A DNA stretch of 64,000 nucleotides, from NCBI GenBank assembly GCA_942492125.1, contig CALODM010000017.1, forward strand, positions 186,001 through 250,000, in the 5' to 3' direction. The notes under the pieces are model-generated. The model ran no database searches, was not told the DNA's origin, and saw only the letters and a list, made by a program, of their open reading frames with translations. Position 1 is the stretch's first letter, and each line of letters starts with the position of its first letter. This stretch comes from BCD1 sp942492125 (GTDB lineage: Bacteria; Bacteroidota; Bacteroidia; Chitinophagales; Saprospiraceae). Both the position numbers and the translations under genes were made by a program. Positions 16,849 through 24,524 of the stretch are shown here, in pieces.

Positions 16849-17025
16849 TTAAGTACAAATTAATCTTTTTTCTATTAATTGATATTTTAAATTACATTTA
16901 ATTATTGTGTCAATTTTGCTTTGGTCTTTAATCGCAACATACCAGAGCCCTTTTTCCTGAATTCCATTTAAAAATTCCACTTCCTGCGAGAATAGTTGAT
17001 TTAGGAAAAGTGAAAAAAACAACAT
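16849..17025 (-). CDS. Doubtful small secreted protein or gene remnant
   Basis: An open frame of 58 codons starting MLFFSLFLNQLFSQEVEFLN. The start resembles a short signal peptide ending at FSQ, and the rest is charged (GIQEKGLWYVAIKDQSKIDT). It has no recognised domain and no ribosome binding site, and lies in a repeat-rich non-coding area. It may be the N-terminal remnant of a lost gene. An in-frame TTG adds two residues. Confidence 0.25.
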   Translation of the reverse strand: MLFFSLFLNQLFSQEVEFLNGIQEKGLWYVAIKDQSKIDTIIKCNLKYQLIEKRLICT

Positions 17026-17140
17026 GTACAAATGAATCTAAATCCTTTCATGTTTTCTATGTCTTAAAAAACGGTAAACAGCAATTCAGCAACCCAAAAC
17101 TGCGTCGCTGAATTGTATTATATGTTTCCATAAAAATGAA

Positions 17141-17217
17141 GCTAACTGCTAACTGCTAACTGCTAACTGCTAACTGCTAACTGCTAACTGCTAACTGCTA
17201 ACTGCTAACTGCTAACT
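17141..17217. repeat. Heptamer tandem repeat, 11 copies of GCTAACT
   Basis: Eleven perfect head-to-tail copies of a 7-bp unit end three bases before the minus-strand stop codon of the VWA gene. The array has no spacers and no hairpin. Copy number is likely variable between strains. Confidence 0.95.
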
Positions 17218-17219
17218 GA

Positions 17220-18395
17220 TCAATCCTTCCACTTATAATTCTTCGCCGCAGCCTGCTTCTTAATGGCGTTGATCATGGCATTTTCCAGGCCGTTGATGTC
17301 GTTGTTAAGTTTTTTCTGTTCGGCAACGAAAACTTTTCTTTTGGCGTTGAGTTTGTTGATCTCTTCCTGGATGGATTGTCTTTCTGTCCTTTTTTGCTCG
17401 ACGAGGGACTTGAGTTCGTCAACCGATTTATCTTGAAGCTCTTTGGGTAATTGATCCATTTTGATCTTTTCATAACTAAAACCTTTTTCTGTTTCAGCAT
17501 CTACGAGATCCCAGGAGGAGTTTTTGTAAAAATGAGAACTTTTACTGATGGTTCTTTTTACGGCATTGGCGTTACTGTATCCCTGGGCATTGGAATCCTG
17601 TACCCTTTGGTTTTGCATTTTAGAATATCCGGCATCGCCGTAAGGGATATAGGTTTCATTGAGCTGGGTGTTGTATTTCAGGATGGCATCATCATATGGG
17701 GATGCTATATGAACACTGATTTTGTTGTGGTCGATAGCCATATATTCCCCGCCGGTGAGGTCCGCTCCGTCTTTCCAGGAGGTTCGTATACCGGTTTCAA
17801 AATCCCCGCAAAAAATGGTATTGACGGTTACGTCTTTTCCATTGGCGAGTTCCGCAGCTTTTTTATAACTCACGCTGCCCTGTGAAAATGGTTCATTTCC
17901 GGCAATGAAGATCAGCTTCAGGTCATTGGCATTATTGCCCCATTCCAGTTGCTTAAGCGATGTCTGGATCACCTGGCCGCAAAACTCATTACCGCCATTA
18001 GTGGTTAGGGAAAAGAGCTTTTCAGAAATAGCATCGAGGTCATTGCTGAATCCGATCACTTGCCGAATGTACCCTTCTGAGGCTGGAAGTCCATCATTCC
18101 CGTATTCGTATAAGGCGATTCGAAGGTCCGGCTGCTGATTGTCGCATTTCGCCAAAGCGAGTTCGTTAACAATGTCCCAAAGCTGAGCCTTCGCCTGGTC
18201 GATCAAACCGTCCATGCTGTTGCTGGTATCCAGTAACAATGCTACCCGGATGGTGTTATTGGGGTCAACTTTTTTGGCCGTCGTGGATGTGATTTCCACA
18301 GAACTGGCAATAGGGTCCATTTGGGCCATTAAAATCTGATTGTTCATCAGGCTGATGCCAAAAAGCATAGCGAGGAATAATTTTAGGTTGTTCAT
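17220..18395 (-). CDS. Secreted von Willebrand factor A (VWA) domain protein
   Basis: A 391-residue protein with signal peptide MNNLKLFLAMLFGISLMNNQ up to LMAQ, and a VWA domain over about residues 48-240. The metal-ion-dependent adhesion motif is intact (DTSNS, residues 56-60: D-x-S-x-S), with the later TTNGGNEFCG and FIAGNEPFSQG stretches matching the rest of the fold. Residues 290-391 form a Lys/Glu/Gln-rich coiled coil (DELKSLVEQKRTERQSIQEE). The fold suggests metal-dependent protein binding in the periplasm or at the surface. The gene seems monocistronic, 150 bases after the glycosyltransferase gene. Its stop codon directly borders the heptamer repeat. Confidence 0.88.
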   Translation of the reverse strand: MNNLKLFLAMLFGISLMNNQILMAQMDPIASSVEITSTTAKKVDPNNTIRVALLLDTSNSMDGLIDQAKAQLWDIVNELALAKCDNQQPDLRIALYEYGNDGLPASEGYIRQVIGFSNDLDAISEKLFSLTTNGGNEFCGQVIQTSLKQLEWGNNANDLKLIFIAGNEPFSQGSVSYKKAAELANGKDVTVNTIFCGDFETGIRTSWKDGADLTGGEYMAIDHNKISVHIASPYDDAILKYNTQLNETYIPYGDAGYSKMQNQRVQDSNAQGYSNANAVKRTISKSSHFYKNSSWDLVDAETEKGFSYEKIKMDQLPKELQDKSVDELKSLVEQKRTERQSIQEEINKLNAKRKVFVAEQKKLNNDINGLENAMINAIKKQAAAKNYKWKD

Positions 18396-18411
18396 CTCTT
18401 TGATTTTTCTT

Positions 18412-18419
18412 CAAAGATA
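18412..18419 (-). promoter_or_regulatory. Candidate -7 element for the VWA gene
   Basis: The minus strand reads TATCTTTG (TAnnTTTG) 17 bases before the start codon, which would give a very short leader. No -33 element was recognised. Confidence 0.4.
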
Positions 18420-18545
18420 GGGGCCGATTATATGCTGCGAAAGATAGAATGAGGGAACTGTACACCTGAATGAGGGAACTGTGCAAAATGGCTGGTTTAA
18501 TTGGGCGGGTCTATTATTTTGAGTTGTGTGTACAGATGGAAAGGC

Positions 18546-20528
18546 TTAATTTCCTCTTCCCAACCTTCTCCAGCCTTTCCAGACAATATCCATGTCTACG
18601 GTAGGGTGGTAATCTTTCGCGTAAAAGAAGTTTAACCTGTTTACCGTGTTTTCATCAAAATGAAAGGCATCGGGACTATCGGTTTTAATGCGGTTGAGTC
18701 TATCCAACGGGGATAGGATGCCAGGTTTTATTTTGGGAAGTTTATAGGAAAGGCTTTCTGAATTAGCGTAGCCCACCCAACTTTTTCGTCCGAGCAGGAC
18801 GGTAAATATATTCTTTATTAAGCCACTTTTTTGCCGGATGATCAATAACTGAACGGGTAGGGTAACCGTTAAGAAACCACAAAGTAACAGATCGGTCAAC
18901 CGTTTATTCCTGACAGATGATTTTTCGGCGATATGGAAATGAATGTCAATGGTGTACAATTCCCCTGACGTATTTTTGGAAGAGCTGCCGATCACACTCA
19001 TGCTTTTTTCGGGAACGATTTTGTACTCAATGGAGGGCCCGAGTCGTGTCATCCATTGCATGATATCCTGGGCGGGGACGTCTTTGCCGCAAAAAATGAT
19101 GGCGTCGGTTTTATAGATGTGGGCTACCTCCTGCAACTGGTGCAGGCTGCTCAGGTAGTCGGGGTCGTCAGTACTTCCGGGGGCGACCGTTCCAATAAAA
19201 TTGGGCCTTACCTGGACCTGGTGCAAGAGGTCCAAAACCCGTTTACTTTCTTCCACAGAACCTACGATGACCAGGTTTTTAACGGGGGTGTCGCTGATCT
19301 TTAAATTACCGTTTTTGACGAAATGTTTAAGTAAACGGATGCCGGTGGTAGCGATAAGGCTCCACACAGCTCCCAGGAGGATCAAAGCCCTGGAAGGTCT
19401 GTATTCCAGGTTGAGGAAGCCATAAATGGCCGCAAGCATCACCGTGCCGACAAGTACCCCCCGAACAACTTTGCTAATCCCGGATTTGGTATCATAACCG
19501 CCACTGAAATAGATGGAAGTGATCCAGATCAGGATGTAGAGCGGGAAGTTGAAATAGAGGATGCTGTCGTCGTAATAATCGGGTTGTTTGAAATGGTAGT
19601 TCGCCCAGAAGTTCTTGAGGAAATACATGCCGACATAAATCAAAACAGCGTCCAGCAGGGGTTGGGCAGCTTTTTTGAAAAAATTGCCGATCAGGGTTAT
19701 GAACGCTCTCAGGTAAATGGCCACCTGCAACATAAAAACAAAAACCCTGGCTTTTTGACCATGAAAATGTTTTCGGGCAAAAATGATCATCGCATTATAA
19801 AAGGCACGCACGTAATTTAGACTCCCTTTTTTGGTACTTTCCCCTTTGTAGTGCAAAATGCTGGTTTCCGGAAAGTAATAGTTTTTATACCCGCCCTTGA
19901 TGATCCGGTAGGAGAGGTCTATATCTTCTCCATACATAAAAAAGGCTTCATCCAGTAGCCCTACTTTATCCAGTACCGATCGGCGCATGAGCATGAAAGC
20001 ACCGGCAAGGACTTCGATCTCATTGGTTTCAAACTCGTCGAGATACCCCAAATGGTAGTGGTTGAAGAGTTTTGATTTAGGGAAGATCTTTGATAAACCA
20101 AAAGATTTGGCAAAGGCTACGAAAGGAGAAGGGAACCCCCGCTTTGATTCCGGCAGGAACTTACCGGAACCGTCGATCATGCGTACACCGAGTCCTCCTG
20201 CTTCCGGATGGGTATCCATAAATTTAACACACTTCTCAAAAGTGTCCTCCTCGACGATTGTATCCGGATTGAGCAGTAGAACGTACCTGCCGGAAGACTG
20301 ACGAATGGCCTGGTTATTGGCGATGGAAAACCCCGGATTATCTTTATTGACGATCAGTTTGACCTCAGGGAATTTCTCGCGAACCATAACCACCGAATCA
20401 TCCACCGAATTATTGTCAACGACAAACACCTCCACCTTAAGCCCGCTTGATGCCTTCCTTACAGAAAGCAAAGCCTGCTCCAAAAAATAGCGGACATTGT
20501 AGTTGACAATAATTACGCTCAGGTCCAT
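18546..20528 (-). CDS. Family 2 glycosyltransferase fused to a polyprenyl-sugar-transferase-like membrane half
   Basis: About 660 residues. The N-terminal 250 are a GT-A, family 2 glycosyltransferase close to rhamnosyltransferases: LSVIIVNYNVRYFLEQAL, VVDNNSVDDS, GRYVLLLNPDTIVEED (DxD-like), AFMLMRRSVLDKVGLLDEAF and YGEDIDLSYRI. Several membrane helices follow (about 280-400), then a Rossmann-like NAD/CoA-binding-type region (NLVIVGSVEESKRVLDLL) and a C-terminal segment ending KDYHPTVDMDIVWKGWRRLG. That ending resembles the tail of WbaP/WcaJ-type sugar transferases, but the catalytic core is poorly preserved. It is likely involved in surface polysaccharide assembly. No polysaccharide cluster surrounds it. 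ATG at 20528 is preferred over an upstream in-frame TTG. The MATE gene lies 80-90 bases upstream on the same strand. Confidence 0.8.
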   Translation of the reverse strand: MDLSVIIVNYNVRYFLEQALLSVRKASSGLKVEVFVVDNNSVDDSVVMVREKFPEVKLIVNKDNPGFSIANNQAIRQSSGRYVLLLNPDTIVEEDTFEKCVKFMDTHPEAGGLGVRMIDGSGKFLPESKRGFPSPFVAFAKSFGLSKIFPKSKLFNHYHLGYLDEFETNEIEVLAGAFMLMRRSVLDKVGLLDEAFFMYGEDIDLSYRIIKGGYKNYYFPETSILHYKGESTKKGSLNYVRAFYNAMIIFARKHFHGQKARVFVFMLQVAIYLRAFITLIGNFFKKAAQPLLDAVLIYVGMYFLKNFWANYHFKQPDYYDDSILYFNFPLYILIWITSIYFSGGYDTKSGISKVVRGVLVGTVMLAAIYGFLNLEYRPSRALILLGAVWSLIATTGIRLLKHFVKNGNLKISDTPVKNLVIVGSVEESKRVLDLLHQVQVRPNFIGTVAPGSTDDPDYLSSLHQLQEVAHIYKTDAIIFCGKDVPAQDIMQWMTRLGPSIEYKIVPEKSMSVIGSSSKNTSGELYTIDIHFHIAEKSSVRNKRLTDLLLCGFLTVTLPVQLLIIRQKSGLIKNIFTVLLGRKSWVGYANSESLSYKLPKIKPGILSPLDRLNRIKTDSPDAFHFDENTVNRLNFFYAKDYHPTVDMDIVWKGWRRLGRGN

Positions 20529-20616
20529 AAAAGCCAATTGAAGTCTAAAGGTAAAAGACTATAGGCTAAACTCCATTTTTACCCGCTACATTTTGTAAGC
20601 AAGGGTTTAATTTTTG

Positions 20617-22002
20617 CTAAATCTTCACGGTTTTCCATTTGCCTCTTCGGAAAATGATGACGGCAATGATTGCCAGCAGGGTCTCACTGATAGCCGCGGC
20701 CCAGCAAACACCGGCGAGCTCCCAGCCCAGGCTTATGGCAAGAAAATAACCCAGGGGAATTTCTATGAGCCAAAAACAGAAGATATTGATGATGGTTGGG
20801 GTTCGGGTATCTCCTGCTCCGTTGAACGATTGACTGACCACCATGCCATAGGCAAAAAAGACATAACCGGCACAAAATATTCTCAGGCTCAGTGTCCCTG
20901 CTTCAATAACCTTCGGATCATCCGTGAAGAAGCTGATCAAGGTTGCCGAAAAGAGGAAATAGATTATGGAAACCGTCAACAAAAAAAGCATATTGACAAA
21001 AGCACTTCGCCATACGGATTTTTCGGCCCTGTCTGGTTTGCCTGCCCCCAGATTTTGACCGGTAAGGGTAGCTGCCGCATTGGCGATGCCCCAGGCGGGC
21101 AGCAGGGTGAAGATCAGTATGCGAATAGCAATGATATAACCGGCAACAGTTTCACTGCCAAAGTTGGCGGTTATGCGCATCAGGAATACCCAGCTGGCTG
21201 AAGCAATGAGAAACTGCCCTGCTCCGGTAGAAGCAACGTCCAGCAGTTTGCGGATAATTTTCCAGTCGGCAAACAAAGAGTTTTTTTTAGGGGTTAAAAT
21301 GCCCTTGCCTCTGGTCAGTAACCAAGTCTGGTAAGCCACACCAATACCTCTGCCGATGGTAGTTGCAACCGCAGCACCGGTGACGCCCATTTCCGGGAAA
21401 GGGCCAATGCCGAAAATAAATAAAGGATCCAGAATGATGTTGGAAATGTTAGCTATCCACAGGGATTGCATGGCCAGGTTGGCGTTTCCTGCTCCCCGGA
21501 AAATGGCGTTATTGACGAACAACAAAATGATCACGATATTCGCACCAAGTAAAATCCGGGTATAGTTCGCGCCGGTTGAAACCACGGATTCTGTGGCCCC
21601 CATAAACCGGAGGATATCCTCGGCAAATATTAAGGCCGGAATGCCTATTATGACAGATAAACCTATGCTGATCAGAATCGCCTGAACGGCTGCATGGGAA
21701 GCTTCTTCTTTTTTCTTTTCGCCAACCCGGCGGGAAACCATGGCCGTAGCAGCCATCGCCAGGCCCATTGCCATAGCGTATACCAGGGTGTTGACGGATT
21801 CCGTAAGGCCTACAGTGGCCACAGCATCCACGCTTACCTGGCCCACAAAATAAATATCAACGATGGAAAATAGAGATTCCATCAACATCTCCAGAACCAT
21901 GGGAATGGCCAGCAGTATTATGGCGCGGTTGATATTACCGGAAGTAAAGTCCAGTTCCTTTCCGCGGATGGCATCTGAAATGAGGCGTAGGGTTTTTTCC
22001 AT
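20617..22002 (-). CDS. MATE family multidrug/metabolite efflux transporter
   Basis: A 461-residue, 12-helix integral membrane protein made of two MatE halves (about 30-190 and 250-410). Family-type stretches include NINRAIILLAIPMVLEMLME near the start, AMGLAMAATAMVSRRVGEKK and GAGNANLAMQSLWIANISNI in the first half, and GIANAAATLTGQNLGAGKPD with QSFNGAGDTRTPTIINIFCF in the second. MATE carriers export cationic drugs or metabolites using sodium or proton gradients. Its substrate cannot be told from sequence. The first ATG at 22002 gives the family's usual length. It may share a transcript with the glycosyltransferase downstream. Confidence 0.92.
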   Translation of the reverse strand: MEKTLRLISDAIRGKELDFTSGNINRAIILLAIPMVLEMLMESLFSIVDIYFVGQVSVDAVATVGLTESVNTLVYAMAMGLAMAATAMVSRRVGEKKKEEASHAAVQAILISIGLSVIIGIPALIFAEDILRFMGATESVVSTGANYTRILLGANIVIILLFVNNAIFRGAGNANLAMQSLWIANISNIILDPLFIFGIGPFPEMGVTGAAVATTIGRGIGVAYQTWLLTRGKGILTPKKNSLFADWKIIRKLLDVASTGAGQFLIASASWVFLMRITANFGSETVAGYIIAIRILIFTLLPAWGIANAAATLTGQNLGAGKPDRAEKSVWRSAFVNMLFLLTVSIIYFLFSATLISFFTDDPKVIEAGTLSLRIFCAGYVFFAYGMVVSQSFNGAGDTRTPTIINIFCFWLIEIPLGYFLAISLGWELAGVCWAAAISETLLAIIAVIIFRRGKWKTVKI

Positions 22003-22147
22003 TGAATCGGGTTGCGGGTTACGGTTTACGGGTTGCGGGTTTGACTTGTAACCTGTTACGCGAAACCAAAATTCGACAACCTTAATACCAAATTCCGCCC
22101 AAATTAGTTTCCAAAGCTCAAAAAACTTTATATTACGGAAAAAAACT

Positions 22148-24430
22148 ATGCGCCAAGGACTGATTTCCCTCTTTTGTTTGCTTTTCTTTGGGGTGTTACT
22201 GAAGGCTCAGGCCCCCACCATTCAGGACTGTCTGGGAGCAATCCCCGTATGTCAGCAGGTATATGTTGAAACTGATTCGCCAACCGGAACAGGCAATTAT
22301 CCTGGTGAAATTAATGGGGCAAGTAGTTGTACGGATGGAGAGATCAATTCTATTTGGTATGTTTTTACGGCTAATGAAGATGGCAATCTGGGTTTCGTGA
22401 TAACGCCCAATGATCTTGATGATGATTATGACTGGGCGCTCTACGATATCACCAATGCGACTTGTGCGGATATTTTTACCGATCCAAGTCTGGAAGTCAG
22501 TTGCAATGCAGCCGGCGGGTCTGGTTGTCACGGGCCTACAGGAGCCAACGGAGATTCCAACTGGAATGTACAGGGCCCTGGTTGTTTTGCCAATCCCCCT
22601 TCCCAGTTTGCCGGGAGTACTCCGTTCAACGATTTTGTTCCTATGCAACAGGGCAACACCTATGTTTTGATGGTATCCAACTGGACCGGTTCTGAAAATG
22701 GTTATACCATTGATTTCGGAAGTTCTTCGGGGATAGGCATTTTTGACGAAACGATCCCTGAGGTTTCCGAGGTCATCGCTCCGGATGAGTGTAACGAAAA
22801 TACCATTACCATAGAATTCTCAGAATACATCCAGTGCAGTACTATTGAGGCTGCTAATTTTGCCCTGGCGGGCCCTGGCGGACCCTATACGGTAAGTTTG
22901 TCCTCTACTGGCTGTGACCTGGGAGGTAATTATGAACGTACTTTTACCCTCACGGTAGATCCACCATTACAAGGACTTGGGGAATACCAGCTGGCCTTGC
23001 TTACGGATGGTGCTGGGGAGGTACTGGATCTCTGTGATAATCCGGCACAATCACAATTTCTGCCTTTTAATGTGGTGGTGCCAATTGCCGTGAATCCTGA
23101 TATTGGTCCGGATACCACCCTGCTTTGTGATGGCAATACACTGGTGCTGGATGCTACCTTTCCGGATGCTGTAGAATATAATTGGCAAGATGGCAGCAAT
23201 AATGCCCAACTCACCATATCCACGGGGGGTATTTATGCTGTCACCGTAACAGCTTTATGCGGCACGGGGGTTGATTCGGTCGAAGTGGTGGTACAGATGG
23301 ATGTACCTGTTGTAGATCTTGGTCCCGATGTGCGGCCCTGCCCGGGCGAGTTGATCACACTGAGTGCCTATAATGACCTGGCTGCTTATCTGTGGCAGGA
23401 CGGCAGTGAGCAGGCCAATTTTGACGTATCCGCTTCCGGAGAATATCATGTTGAGGTAACGAATGCCTGTGGGACTGTTGGCGATGAAATTTCCATTCAA
23501 TATTACCTGCCTCTCGCTACAGAACTCGGAGCAGATCAGGTTTTGTGTGGCGGTGATACTTTATACCTCGATGTTACCCATCCGGATGAAGCTGATTATT
23601 TTTGGGACAATGGCAGTACTGCTCCCGGCAGGATCATAACTGAAACAGGAACTTATGCTGTGACAGTGATTACGCCCTGTGAGACCATTACCGATGACAT
23701 ACGGGTGGAGTTTATTGAAGAACCCTTATTTGACCTTGGGCCTGATACGGTTTTATGTCATGGGCAAACTTTGGATTTCGACCTTACGGTGGCCGGGGCT
23801 GCCTATCAATGGCAGGATGGGACTACCTCGCCTTTATATACGGTGTCCCAAAGCGGAAACTATCAGGTTTTTATACAAACTGCCTGCAGCGATATTCTCG
23901 ATAGCATAAATGTCTTCATTCTGGATTCTATACGTCTTGATTTGGGTAGGGATACTTTTTTCTGTCCGGGGTATGATATCCGGCTGGATGCCTTTGGTGG
24001 AGAGGGTACAATGGCTGCTTACGAATGGCAGGACGGTAGTGAGGAACAGGTTTATATCGTGCAGGAAGCGGGTATTTATAGCGTAAGAGCCTATAATGAT
24101 TGTGAAGAAGTAACGGACCAGGCTACCATTTTTGAATGTGAGGTTTGTGATGTCTATGTTCCCAATGCCTTTTCTCCCAACGATGATGGCATTAATGATT
24201 ATTTACAGGCCTATTCGGATTGTCCGCTAACGGATTTTAGAATGATTGTTTTTGATCGCTGGGGAGGCATGATTTTTGAGTCTGACAGTTCTGATAAGGG
24301 ATGGGAGGGCAATTATCGGGGAGAGCCTGCCGGAGAGGGGTATTATGTATGGTTTATGTCGTTTAATGTTTATGAAAATAACCGCTGGAGAACAGTGGAA
24401 ATGGAGGGTGGAGTGAATTTGTTGAGGTAG
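22148..24430 (+). CDS. Large surface protein with gliding-motility-associated C-terminal (CHU_C) domain
   Basis: A 760-residue protein with signal peptide MRQGLISLFCLLFFGVLLKA, then Q. The N-terminal module (about 25-195) has a jelly-roll look (GEINSIWYVFTANEDGNLGF, DDDYDWALYDIT). An Ig-like bacterial domain follows at about 200-305. Next come five repeats of about 75-80 residues, each starting like LGPDTVLCHGQTLDFD and containing a W-Q/D-G-S turn (YNWQDGS, YLWQDGS, YFWDNGS, YQWQDGT, YEWQDGS). The C-terminus is a type B T9SS sorting domain: VPNAFSPNDDGINDYLQAYS, VFDRWGGMIFES, YYVWF. It probably acts as an adhesin-like surface or released protein; its ligand is unknown. It is a single gene, divergent from MATE, with a near-palindromic terminator after it. 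Confidence 0.9.
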   Translation: MRQGLISLFCLLFFGVLLKAQAPTIQDCLGAIPVCQQVYVETDSPTGTGNYPGEINGASSCTDGEINSIWYVFTANEDGNLGFVITPNDLDDDYDWALYDITNATCADIFTDPSLEVSCNAAGGSGCHGPTGANGDSNWNVQGPGCFANPPSQFAGSTPFNDFVPMQQGNTYVLMVSNWTGSENGYTIDFGSSSGIGIFDETIPEVSEVIAPDECNENTITIEFSEYIQCSTIEAANFALAGPGGPYTVSLSSTGCDLGGNYERTFTLTVDPPLQGLGEYQLALLTDGAGEVLDLCDNPAQSQFLPFNVVVPIAVNPDIGPDTTLLCDGNTLVLDATFPDAVEYNWQDGSNNAQLTISTGGIYAVTVTALCGTGVDSVEVVVQMDVPVVDLGPDVRPCPGELITLSAYNDLAAYLWQDGSEQANFDVSASGEYHVEVTNACGTVGDEISIQYYLPLATELGADQVLCGGDTLYLDVTHPDEADYFWDNGSTAPGRIITETGTYAVTVITPCETITDDIRVEFIEEPLFDLGPDTVLCHGQTLDFDLTVAGAAYQWQDGTTSPLYTVSQSGNYQVFIQTACSDILDSINVFILDSIRLDLGRDTFFCPGYDIRLDAFGGEGTMAAYEWQDGSEEQVYIVQEAGIYSVRAYNDCEEVTDQATIFECEVCDVYVPNAFSPNDDGINDYLQAYSDCPLTDFRMIVFDRWGGMIFESDSSDKGWEGNYRGEPAGEGYYVWFMSFNVYENNRWRTVEMEGGVNLLR

Positions 24431-24451
24431 CTTCGGTGGCAGGTTATTTAG

Positions 24452-24480
24452 AAATACTATTTTTTATAAAAATGGTATTT
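24452..24480. terminator. Terminator-like palindrome after the CHU_C gene
   Basis: AAATACTATTTTTTA is followed by a near-complementary TAAAAATGGTATTT, about 20 bases after the stop. The stem is AU-rich, so termination efficiency is uncertain. Confidence 0.4.
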
Positions 24481-24524
24481 CTTATCGAAGTTGAAATGTA
24501 CCTTGTGAAATTCAAGGAAATATT

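Noticed and set aside
17141..17217. Heptamer array considered as a CRISPR-like repeat
   Set aside because: Units are contiguous with no spacers and are only 7 bp; no cas gene is present. The same applies to the 14-bp array at 31974 and the octamer arrays at 51021 and 51617.
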